From positions 1 to 18,526 of the forward strand of contig JAIFLB010000115.1 of the NCBI GenBank assembly GCA_020049245.1: a DNA stretch of 18,526 nucleotides, given 5' to 3'. Made by a program: the position numbers and the translations under genes. The notes below the pieces were generated by a model, which had not been told where the DNA came from, did not search any database, and saw nothing but the letters and a program-made list of their open reading frames with translations. How positions within the stretch are numbered: the stretch's first letter is position 1; every line of letters begins with the position of its first letter. The stretch is from Betaproteobacteria bacterium. GTDB taxonomy: Bacteria; Pseudomonadota; Gammaproteobacteria; Burkholderiales; Thiobacillaceae. Positions 1-5,977 of the stretch are shown piece by piece.

Positions 1-768
1 CTTGCCGATGTATTCACGCTGCGCTTCAGTCAATTGCGGCGATGGGGCAATTTCGATCAGCTTCTGATTTCGCCGCTGGATCGAGCAGTCGCGCTCAAAC
101 AGGTGGACGCAGTTGCCGTGACTGTCGCCAATGATCTGCACTTCGATGTGCTTCGGATTGACGACACATTTCTCCATGAAGACTTCCGGCTTGCCGAATG
201 CTTTGCTCGCTTCCGAGACGACGCGGACGTAGTTGTTGACCAGTTCTTCGTCCGAATCACAGCGTCGAATGCCACGCCCGCCACCGCCGTTGGTCGCCTT
301 CAGCATGATCGGGTAGCCGATTGTTTTTGCCAGTTTGAGGGCTTCTTCGGCGTTTTCCAGGTTGTGGTCTGAACCGGGAATTACCGGAATGCCAGCCTTG
401 ATCATCGCCAGGCGAGCCTGAATCTTGTCGCCCATCTGGGTAATGACTTTGGCTGACGGGCCAATGAATTTGATGCCCCGACGGGCGCAAACCTCCGCCA
501 GAACCGGGTTTTCCGACAGGAAACCATAGCCTGGATGCAAAGCATCGCAACCCGATGCCACGGCCAGATTCACGATGTTGTGCGCGTTCAGATAGCCGAG
601 CACTGGATCGGAGCCAATATTGAAGGCGGTATCGGCTTTCTTGACATGAAGACCATGCCGGTCGGCGTCGGTATAAATGGCTACCGCTGTGATGCCCATT
701 TCCTTGCATGCCCGAACAATCCGAACCGCGATTTCACCTCGGTTTGCGATGAGTATTTTCCTGATCAC
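1..768 (-). CDS. pycA: Biotin carboxylase subunit, two-subunit pyruvate carboxylase A / AccC-like (partial, C-terminal part beyond left edge)
   Basis: ATP-dependent carboxylation of a biotinyl carrier; in the PycA type the carboxyl group then goes to pyruvate, giving oxaloacetate. The 256 visible codons cover the biotin carboxylase N domain (ILIANRGEIAVR at 5-16, HPGYGFLSEN at 78-87, FIGPSA at 101-106) and much of the ATP-grasp domain (MGDK 112-115, glycine-rich loop GGGGRG 161-166, KHIEVQ 206-211, FERDCSIQRRNQK 224-236). AccC of fatty-acid synthesis has QRRHQK; here it is QRRNQK followed by LIEIAPSP, which I remember from Pseudomonas-type PycA, so I prefer pyruvate carboxylase subunit A over true AccC. 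The start is GTG at 768, preceded by TAAGG at a suitable distance, and the protein begins exactly where the family does. The gene is divergent from yceD and lacks roughly its second half because the window ends. Family assignment is firm; the substrate is inferred. Confidence 0.85.
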   Translation of the reverse strand, partial: MIRKILIANRGEIAVRIVRACKEMGITAVAIYTDADRHGLHVKKADTAFNIGSDPVLGYLNAHNIVNLAVASGCDALHPGYGFLSENPVLAEVCARRGIKFIGPSAKVITQMGDKIQARLAMIKAGIPVIPGSDHNLENAEEALKLAKTIGYPIMLKATNGGGGRGIRRCDSDEELVNNYVRVVSEASKAFGKPEVFMEKCVVNPKHIEVQIIGDSHGNCVHLFERDCSIQRRNQKLIEIAPSPQLTEAQREYIGK

Positions 769-808
769 GCTTTGACCTTAGAAAGTGGCGTTGTAGGTGG
801 CGTTGTCT

Positions 809-837
809 TTGACAAAAACAGCCGCGCAGCTTAACAT
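809..837 (+). promoter_or_regulatory. Sigma70-type promoter for yceD-rpmF-plsX-fab cluster
   Basis: A perfect -35 hexamer TTGACA (809-814) is followed after 17 bases by TAACAT (832-837), which matches the -10 consensus at four of six positions. Initiation would be expected about 843-846, immediately before the yceD ATG at 847, so the transcript would be leaderless or nearly so. This fits the absence of any Shine-Dalgarno-like purine run before that ATG. It is a prediction from sequence only. Confidence 0.6.
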
Positions 838-846
838 TTCCGGCTT

Positions 847-1299
847 ATGTCTGCACGGAGACCCTTTGACAGCCTGCAATTTGCCAAGTCCGGCGAGAGC
901 CTGAAGGGCACTTTGCGAGTCGAAGAGTTGCCGCGTTTGAGCGATAGTTTGAGGCCAGAAGATGTTGCAGTGCAATACCGGCTGGATGGTGTTTTGGCTT
1001 CCGGAAGACCGGCGCTTCGTCTGAAAGTTGAAGCCAGGGTCTGGCTAACCTGCCAGCTTTGTATGTCGTTGTATCCCGAAATGTTGAGTCTGGATACTGT
1101 TTTGCCGGTAGCCAGGAATGAAGCAGAGTTGGCACGCTGGGAATCGCTTGATCCCATGCTGGATGCGTTGGTTGCTGATCCGGGGTTGGACGTGGCGGTT
1201 CTGGTTGAAGACGAGATCCTGCTCGCTATTCCGCTGGTGCCAATGCACCCGGAAGGTGAATGTGATCCCGCTGGCTTGGCGCTGGTCGGCAAGAATTGA
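847..1299 (+). CDS. yceD: YceD / DUF177 family 23S rRNA accumulation protein
   Basis: A 150-residue protein of the DUF177 family, needed in bacteria and plastids for normal accumulation of 23S rRNA; its gene almost always precedes rpmF, as it does here. Visible family features are the N-terminal block FDSLQFAKSGESLKG (7-21), a middle CxxC (Cys69, Cys72 in LTCQLC) and an acidic central part around 90-125 ending in the conserved PLVPMHP-type segment. The protein is soluble, with no signal peptide or membrane segment. The ATG at 847 is the only start matching the family N terminus, yet no ribosome binding site precedes it, and a good promoter ends only nine bases upstream, which suggests leaderless translation. 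rpmF follows after 113 bases. Confidence 0.9.
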   Translation: MSARRPFDSLQFAKSGESLKGTLRVEELPRLSDSLRPEDVAVQYRLDGVLASGRPALRLKVEARVWLTCQLCMSLYPEMLSLDTVLPVARNEAELARWESLDPMLDALVADPGLDVAVLVEDEILLAIPLVPMHPEGECDPAGLALVGKN

Positions 1300-1320
1300 T
1301 CGGATTGGGTATTCTTGTCG
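1287..1320 (+). other. Stem-loop across the yceD stop codon
   Basis: The arms CGGCAAGAAT (1287-1296) and ATTCTTGTCG (1311-1320) pair over ten positions with one G-U pair and a 14-base loop containing the yceD stop codon. The downstream sequence is T-rich but broken by G, so it does not look like a clean intrinsic terminator. A processing or stability element between yceD and rpmF is possible. Confidence 0.4.
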
Positions 1321-1378
1321 GGGTTGTTATTTTGTAATGACACGGCGATTTTTGAATTCAGGTATTTAGTGTTTTAGT

Positions 1379-1398
1379 TTTGGTTTTATTTGGTTTTA
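1379..1398 (+). repeat. Perfect tandem decamer in the U-rich rpmF leader
   Basis: TTTGGTTTTA occurs twice in direct succession (1379-1388 and 1389-1398), inside a T/G-only stretch that starts near 1365 and ends just before the rpmF ribosome binding site AGGAG (1402-1406). The transcript would present an unstructured U-rich leader, the type of sequence ribosomal protein S1 favours; that role is inference. Confidence 0.5.
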
Positions 1399-1412
1399 AT
1401 TAGGAGAACGTC

Positions 1413-1598
1413 ATGGCTGTTCAGCAGAATAAAAAATCCCCCTCCAAGCGTGGCATGCATCGTGCCCACGACTTCCTGACCACGCCGCCGACCGCAGTTG
1501 AGCCGACTACCGGTGAGATGCACCTGCGTCACCATATCAGCCCGAACGGCTTTTATCGTGGCCGTAAAGTGCTGAATACCAAGGCTGATAACAGCTAA
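1413..1598 (+). CDS. rpmF: 50S ribosomal protein L32 (bL32)
   Basis: Large-subunit ribosomal protein of 61 residues. It opens with MAVQQNKKSPSKRGMHRAHD, the canonical bL32 N terminus with its basic, rRNA-binding character, and carries the conserved HLRHHISPNGFYRGRKV block (34-50). Like other proteobacterial L32 it has no cysteines and so no zinc ribbon. The length is normal for betaproteobacteria (E. coli has 57). A strong ribosome binding site AGGAG lies at 1402-1406, six bases before the ATG. It sits between yceD and plsX, the standard order that links ribosome supply with lipid synthesis. Confidence 0.98.
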   Translation: MAVQQNKKSPSKRGMHRAHDFLTTPPTAVEPTTGEMHLRHHISPNGFYRGRKVLNTKADNS

Positions 1599-1608
1599 TT
1601 TTCGCGTC

Positions 1609-1628
1609 GGCTCAGCTTGAGATGAGCC
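1609..1628 (+). other. Small stem-loop between rpmF and plsX
   Basis: GGCTCA (1609-1614) and TGAGCC (1623-1628) form a six-base-pair stem with an eight-base loop in the 67-base rpmF-plsX spacer. No T run follows, so it is not a terminator. It may mark the 3' end of a processed rpmF message or may be chance. Confidence 0.3.
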
Positions 1629-1665
1629 AGGCAGGTTGCACTGGTTTTCCTTAAGCTGAACGTTC

Positions 1666-2712
1666 ATGCGAGAAATCACTATCGCGATTGATGCCATGGG
1701 GGGCGACCACGGTCCCCATGTGACGGTCAAGGCAGCGCTCGACTTCCTGAGCAAAAATTCCGATATCAACATTGTTCTTGTTGGTCTTTCGGATGCCATT
1801 CACGCTGAACTCAAAGTCAATAAAGTTTCCGCAGGCACCCGCCTGAGGGTCCATCACGCCAGCGAAGTGGTGAAGATGGATGATTCTTTGCCGGTCGCTT
1901 TACGCACCAAAAAAGACTCTTCCATGCGTGTCACGGCGGACATCGTCAAGCGCGGCGAGGCTGATGCAGGCGTCTCTGCTGGCAATACCGGCGCCCTGAT
2001 GGCGGTGTCACGCTTCGTCCTGAAGACGCTCCCCGGCATTGATCGTCCCGCCATCGCCTCAACCTTGCCTTCCCGCACCGGCCGGACTTACATGCTTGAT
2101 CTGGGGGCGAATGTCGATTGCACGGCGGAGCACCTGCGCCAATTCGCCATCATGGGCTCGGCGCTGGTTTCCGCGATTGAACATAAGGAAAGACCCAGCA
2201 TCGGCCTGCTCAATATTGGCGAAGAAGAAATCAAGGGAAACGATGTGGTCAAGCAAGCCGGCGAAATGCTCAGAGCCAGCGGGCTTAATTTCTACGGCAA
2301 TGTGGAAGGCAACGATATTTACATGGGCACCGTCGATGTCGTGGTGTGCGATGGCTTCGTTGGCAATGTCGCCCTGAAGGCTTCAGAAGGCTTGGCCAAG
2401 CTGATTGGCGATCGCTTGCGCGGCGAATTCAAGCGAAACCCGCTAACCCGCCTGGCTGGCCTGATCTCCTGGCCGGTTTTGCGCGCCTTCAAGCGCAATC
2501 TGGATCCGCGTCGATACAATGGTGCCAGCTTGCTTGGGTTGAATGGCGTGATTATCAAAAGTCATGGTTCCGCCGATGTGTTTTCTTTCGAGCAGGCCAT
2601 ACTCAAGGCCACCGAGGAAGTGCGTGGTGGTCTGTTGCGCCGAATCGCCGAGCAGGTCGGCGTCCACAATGAAATTCCCAATGGCTTGCCAGAAGAAGGA
2701 GAGTTGGCTTGA
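1666..2712 (+). CDS. plsX: Phosphate acyltransferase PlsX
   Basis: Converts acyl-ACP and phosphate into acyl-phosphate, the donor used by PlsY to begin phospholipid synthesis; a soluble, membrane-peripheral enzyme. The 348 residues match family length. The signature ITIAIDAMGGDHGP (4-17) is at the extreme N terminus, followed by SVSAGNTGALMA-type glycine-rich sequence near 103-113 (AGVSAGNTGALMA) and by LLNIGEEEIKG (about 181-191) and VVVCDGFVGNV (about 225-235), all typical of PlsX. The start at 1666 places the motif correctly, but only a weak purine stretch precedes it, so translation may depend on rpmF. Its stop codon overlaps the fabH start codon, implying coupled translation. Confidence 0.97.
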   Translation: MREITIAIDAMGGDHGPHVTVKAALDFLSKNSDINIVLVGLSDAIHAELKVNKVSAGTRLRVHHASEVVKMDDSLPVALRTKKDSSMRVTADIVKRGEADAGVSAGNTGALMAVSRFVLKTLPGIDRPAIASTLPSRTGRTYMLDLGANVDCTAEHLRQFAIMGSALVSAIEHKERPSIGLLNIGEEEIKGNDVVKQAGEMLRASGLNFYGNVEGNDIYMGTVDVVVCDGFVGNVALKASEGLAKLIGDRLRGEFKRNPLTRLAGLISWPVLRAFKRNLDPRRYNGASLLGLNGVIIKSHGSADVFSFEQAILKATEEVRGGLLRRIAEQVGVHNEIPNGLPEEGELA

Positions 2713-3695
2713 CGCAGACCGCATCTCCCGTGACCCGAATCTATTCCCGCATTATCGGTACCGGCAGCTATCTGCCGGCGCGAATCCTGACCAATGCGGA
2801 ACTCGAAAAGCGGATTGATACCACCAGTGAATGGATTGTTGAACGCACCGGCATTCGTGAGCGTCATATCGCCGCTGAAGGCGAGTTGACCAGCGACCTG
2901 GCGCAGAAGGCAGCTGAAAGCGCGCTCGAAGCGGCGGCTATCGATGCCAGCGAAATTGAATTGATTGTGGTTGCCACAACGACCTCGGACCGGGTGTTTC
3001 CCAGCACGGCGTGCGTGCTTCAGGCCAAGTTGGGGATTACCAATGGTTGCCCGGCATTTGACGTGCAAGCGGTCTGCAGCGGATTCGTGTATGCGGTATC
3101 GGTGGCGGATCAGTTCATCCGATCCGGCCAGGTCAAGACCGCACTGGTGGTCGGTGCCGAGACCTTGTCGCGGATTACCGATTGGGACGACCGCAGCAAC
3201 TGCATGTTGTGGGGCGACGGTGCTGGCGCAGTGGTGCTGCGTGCATCCGAGCAACCCGGCATCATCGCGACCCATTTACATGCTGATGGTCGTTATCAGG
3301 ATTTATTGTTTGTCGATGGCGGCGTGTCGCTGAAAAAGGAAGGTGCGTGCTACATGCGCATGTCCGGCAACGCCGTGTTCAAGATGGCGGTCAATACGCT
3401 GGATGCGATTGTCGATGAAACTCTGGCGGCGAATGGCCTGCAAAAATCTGACATCGATTGGCTGGTGCCACACCAGGCCAATATCCGAATCATCCAGGCG
3501 ACGGCAAAGAAACTGGGTATGAGCATGGACCAGGTCGTGGTCACGGTTGATCGGCATGGCAATACCTCGGCAGCCTCGATCCCGCTGGCGCTGGACACAG
3601 CCGTGCGTGAAGGGAAAATCAAACCGGGTGAACGTGTGTTGATGGAAGCCTTTGGCGGTGGTTTCACCTGGGGTTCGGTGCTGGTTCAGTTTTGA
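2709..3695 (+). CDS. fabH: Beta-ketoacyl-ACP synthase III FabH
   Basis: Condenses acetyl-CoA with malonyl-ACP to start fatty-acid chains. The 328 residues show the full thiolase-fold triad: Cys123 in AVCSGF, His255 in VPHQANIRI and Asn285 in RHGNTSAAS, plus the C-terminal FGGGFTWGS. I take the TTG at 2709 as start because AAGGAG (2696-2701) lies seven bases before it and it overlaps the plsX stop in a TTGA arrangement. A GTG at 2730 would give a 321-residue protein closer to the usual N terminus (TRIYSRIIGTGSYLP) but has no ribosome binding site. fabD follows after 57 bases. Confidence 0.97.
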   Translation: MTQTASPVTRIYSRIIGTGSYLPARILTNAELEKRIDTTSEWIVERTGIRERHIAAEGELTSDLAQKAAESALEAAAIDASEIELIVVATTTSDRVFPSTACVLQAKLGITNGCPAFDVQAVCSGFVYAVSVADQFIRSGQVKTALVVGAETLSRITDWDDRSNCMLWGDGAGAVVLRASEQPGIIATHLHADGRYQDLLFVDGGVSLKKEGACYMRMSGNAVFKMAVNTLDAIVDETLAANGLQKSDIDWLVPHQANIRIIQATAKKLGMSMDQVVVTVDRHGNTSAASIPLALDTAVREGKIKPGERVLMEAFGGGFTWGSVLVQF

Positions 3696-3752
3696 GCCTG
3701 CCTGGAAATCCGTCTTTCAGGTTCTGAAACAGCTTTCTTGCGGAGAATTTGA

Positions 3753-4685
3753 ATGAAATTCGCGTTTGTATTTCCTGGGCAGGGCTCGCAATCTGTCGGC
3801 ATGTTGAGCGCTTATGGTGCGGCAGCTCCAATCAGTGAAACGCTGGCGGAAGCCTCGGATGCCTTGGGCCAGGATATGGCGGCGATGATCGCTGAAGGTC
3901 CGGCGGAACTGCTCAACCAGACAGTCAATACTCAGCCGGCGATGCTTACGGCCGGGGTGGCGGTTTATCGTCTTTGGCAAAGCCTGGGCGGGCCGGCACC
4001 GGCCATGATGGCGGGACATAGTCTGGGTGAATACACCGCGCTGGTCTGTGCTGGTGCGCTGGGTTTTGGCGATGCGATCAGGCTGGTGCGATTGCGCGCC
4101 GAAGCCATGCAGTCGGCCGTGCCAGAAGGTGTTGGCGCCATGGCCGCTGTGCTCGGACTGGATGATGATGCGGTGCGTGCGGTATGCGCGGAAGCCGCCG
4201 AGAATGAAGTGCTGGCAGCGGTCAATTTCAATTCCCCCGGCCAGGTGGTGATTGCAGGCCACAAGGCGGCGGTGGATCGTGGTTGTGCGCTGGCCAAGGC
4301 AAAGGGCGCCAAGCGGGCGCTGCCATTGCCGGTTTCCGTGCCTTCGCATTGCGCGTTAATGCAGCCGGCAGCCGACAAGCTGCGTCTGGCGCTGGCGGAA
4401 ATCGAGATCAAGACACCCGGCGTGATGGTGTTGCATAACGCCGATGTGTCCAGCCATGCCGATCCGGCAGCGATCCGTGATGCCTTGGCACGTCAGTTGT
4501 TCAGCCCGGTGCGCTGGGTCGAAACGGTGCAAAGTTTTGCCGCGCAAGGTGTTCAGTTGGTGGCGGAATGCGGTCCTGGCAAAGTACTGGCCGGTCTCAA
4601 CAAGCGCATCGTCGATGGCTTGCCGGGTGTGGCACTGGCGGACGCCGCCGCGCTAACCGATGCTTTGGAAAAGCTTCGTTCGTAA
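3753..4685 (+). CDS. fabD: Malonyl-CoA:ACP transacylase FabD
   Basis: Transfers malonyl from CoA to AcpP, supplying the extender unit to FabH and FabF. The 310 residues begin with FVFPGQGSQ (6-14). The nucleophile elbow GHSLGEY has Ser90, the catalytic His199 is in VPSHCALM, and Arg115 in LVRLRAEAM matches the arginine that holds the malonyl carboxylate in E. coli FabD. The C-terminal AECGPGKVL block is also present. The start ATG has GGAG at 3742-3745. The gene lies between fabH and fabG with gaps of 57 and 52 bases and no obvious terminator, so it belongs to the same transcript. Confidence 0.97.
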   Translation: MKFAFVFPGQGSQSVGMLSAYGAAAPISETLAEASDALGQDMAAMIAEGPAELLNQTVNTQPAMLTAGVAVYRLWQSLGGPAPAMMAGHSLGEYTALVCAGALGFGDAIRLVRLRAEAMQSAVPEGVGAMAAVLGLDDDAVRAVCAEAAENEVLAAVNFNSPGQVVIAGHKAAVDRGCALAKAKGAKRALPLPVSVPSHCALMQPAADKLRLALAEIEIKTPGVMVLHNADVSSHADPAAIRDALARQLFSPVRWVETVQSFAAQGVQLVAECGPGKVLAGLNKRIVDGLPGVALADAAALTDALEKLRS

Positions 4686-4737
4686 TTCAGGTTGTCAATA
4701 ATCTCAGGTTAGAAGCCTGGGAAATGAGGAGATGCAT

Positions 4738-5475
4738 ATGGAACAACGTGTTGCCATGGTGACCGGCGCTACGCGTGGCATCGGCAAAGCCATCCTGCAT
4801 GCCTTGGCGAAAGCTGGCTGCAACGTGGTCGGAACTGCGACCAGTGTGTCAGGTGCGGAATCCATTTCCGCTGCGCTGGCAGAAGCCGGATTGCCGGGCG
4901 AGGGGCTGATGCTTGACGTCAACGACGCCGCTCAGGTTGATGCCGCCATTGAAGGCATCATGGCGCGATATGGCCGAATTGATGTTCTGGTGAACAACGC
5001 CGGCATTACGCGCGACAACCTGCTGATGCGGATGAAGGATGATGAATGGAACGCCATTCTGGAGACCAACCTGACTTCGGTGTTTCGCCTGTCGCGTGCA
5101 GTCTTGCGCCCGATGATGAAGGCGCGTTTTGGCCGCATCATCAGCATCGCTTCGGTGGTTGGCGTATCGGGCAATGCGGGTCAGACCAACTATGCAGCGG
5201 CCAAGGCGGGCATGATCGGTTTCTCCAAATCGTTGGCCCAGGAAGTCGGTAGTCGCGGCATCACGGTGAACTGTGTGGCGCCCGGTTTCATCGATACCGA
5301 TATGACCAAGGGGCTGCCCGAGGCTGCGCGTGGCAAGTTGATGGAGCGGATCCCGCTTGGCAAGTTGGGTACGCCGGAAGATATTGCCCATGCCGTGGTG
5401 TATCTGGCTTCGGATGGTGCGGCTTATGTCACAGGTGCCACCTTGCACGTCAACGGCGGCATGTACATGGACTGA
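4738..5475 (+). CDS. fabG: 3-oxoacyl-ACP reductase FabG
   Basis: NADPH-dependent reduction of 3-oxoacyl-ACP, the first reductive step of each elongation cycle. A short-chain dehydrogenase of 245 residues: TGATRGIG (9-16) for cofactor binding, NNAG (86-89), and catalytic Asn111, Ser139, Tyr152 and Lys156 (SVVGVSGNAGQTNYAAAK). The C terminus YVTGATLHVNGGMYMD is standard for FabG. Two ATG codons lie in frame at 4732 and 4738. AGGAG (4727-4731) touches the first and stands six bases before the second, so 4738 is chosen and matches the family N terminus. Confidence 0.97.
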   Translation: MEQRVAMVTGATRGIGKAILHALAKAGCNVVGTATSVSGAESISAALAEAGLPGEGLMLDVNDAAQVDAAIEGIMARYGRIDVLVNNAGITRDNLLMRMKDDEWNAILETNLTSVFRLSRAVLRPMMKARFGRIISIASVVGVSGNAGQTNYAAAKAGMIGFSKSLAQEVGSRGITVNCVAPGFIDTDMTKGLPEAARGKLMERIPLGKLGTPEDIAHAVVYLASDGAAYVTGATLHVNGGMYMD

Positions 5476-5534
5476 ACTCAACCCGGTCGATATTCAAAAT
5501 TGCTGTAATTTTTTTTCGAGACGAGGCCTCTTTT

Positions 5535-5583
5535 AGCCGGTTTCATCGTATTCGACAGACTGCTAGAATGCCCCGGCTTTTTT
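5535..5583 (+). terminator. Possible weak long-loop terminator after fabG
   Basis: AGCCGG (5535-5540) can pair with CCGGCT (5573-5578), and six T residues end at 5583. The 32-base loop is long for an intrinsic terminator, so efficiency would be low. The loop contains the putative acpP -10 element, so termination and initiation signals would overlap here. Confidence 0.25.
5561..5569 (+). promoter_or_regulatory. Extended -10 promoter candidate for acpP
   Basis: TGC followed by TAGAAT (-10 at 5564-5569, five of six consensus positions) forms an extended -10 element; the -35 region (around 5541-5546) is poor, as such promoters tolerate. Initiation near 5576 would give a leader of about 45 bases before the acpP ATG. 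A separate acpP promoter is plausible because carrier protein is needed in much larger amounts than the Fab enzymes. Confidence 0.4.
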
Positions 5584-5621
5584 GCTACCCGTAATTTTTC
5601 TACCCTAGTGGGAGTTATCTG

Positions 5622-5861
5622 ATGAGTGATATTGAACAACGTGTCAAAAAGATCGTCGCCGAACAACTGGGCGCCAACGAAGCCGATGTGAAGCTTGAGT
5701 CTTCCTTCGTGGACGACCTGGGGGCTGACTCTCTCGACACGGTGGAACTGGTGATGGCGCTGGAAGAAGCTTTCGAGTGCGAAATCCCCGATGAAGAAGC
5801 TGAAAAGATCACCACGGTTCAGCAGGCAGTTGATTACGTCAACGGCCACTTGAGCAAGTAA
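5622..5861 (+). CDS. acpP: Acyl carrier protein AcpP
   Basis: Small acidic four-helix carrier of fatty-acid intermediates, 79 residues. The phosphopantetheine attachment site is Ser37 in the universal LGADSLDTVELVM motif, which is followed by the acidic recognition helix II that Fab enzymes dock on and by EIPDEEAEKITTV. GGGAG (5610-5614) stands seven bases before the ATG. It is flanked by the longest gaps in the fab cluster, 146 bases before and 116 after, with promoter-like and hairpin elements respectively. This suggests independent, abundant expression. Confidence 0.99.
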   Translation: MSDIEQRVKKIVAEQLGANEADVKLESSFVDDLGADSLDTVELVMALEEAFECEIPDEEAEKITTVQQAVDYVNGHLSK

Positions 5862-5872
5862 TTCCTGTTTGT

Positions 5873-5900
5873 CAGAGCGCAGGGCATCGCCCTCGCTCTG
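5873..5900 (+). other. Stable GC-rich hairpin between acpP and fabF
   Basis: CAGAGCG (5873-5879) pairs with CGCTCTG (5894-5900), and AGGGC (5881-5885) with GCCCT (5889-5893), leaving one bulged C and a three-base loop: twelve base pairs, mostly GC. A pyrimidine-rich but not T-only tract follows (to about 5914), so it is at best a leaky terminator. It could protect the 3' end of a short acpP message and lower fabF expression relative to acpP. Confidence 0.6.
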
Positions 5901-5920
5901 AGCTCGCTCTCTCTTGAATA

Positions 5921-5940
5921 CCGGCTCGGCCGGGTTTCTT
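5921..5940 (+). terminator. Second small GC hairpin with T-rich tail before fabF
   Basis: CCGGC (5921-5925) and GCCGG (5929-5933) form a five-base-pair stem with loop TCG, followed by GTTTCTT (5934-5940). It is weak on its own, but together with the stronger hairpin at 5873-5900 it would make partial termination after acpP more likely. Confidence 0.25.
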
Positions 5941-5977
5941 GCATATTCCCGTATCTGGTGTTTCCCAGGAGTTTCCC

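Noticed and set aside
257..709. 150-codon open frame on the minus strand inside the biotin carboxylase gene
   Set aside because: It overlaps a clear biotin carboxylase coding sequence in another frame and its product is arginine/serine-rich with no family resemblance.
5505..5520. T8 run after fabG as an intrinsic terminator
   Set aside because: The only pairing immediately before it is an A/T-only AAAATT/AATTTT stem, which would be too weak.
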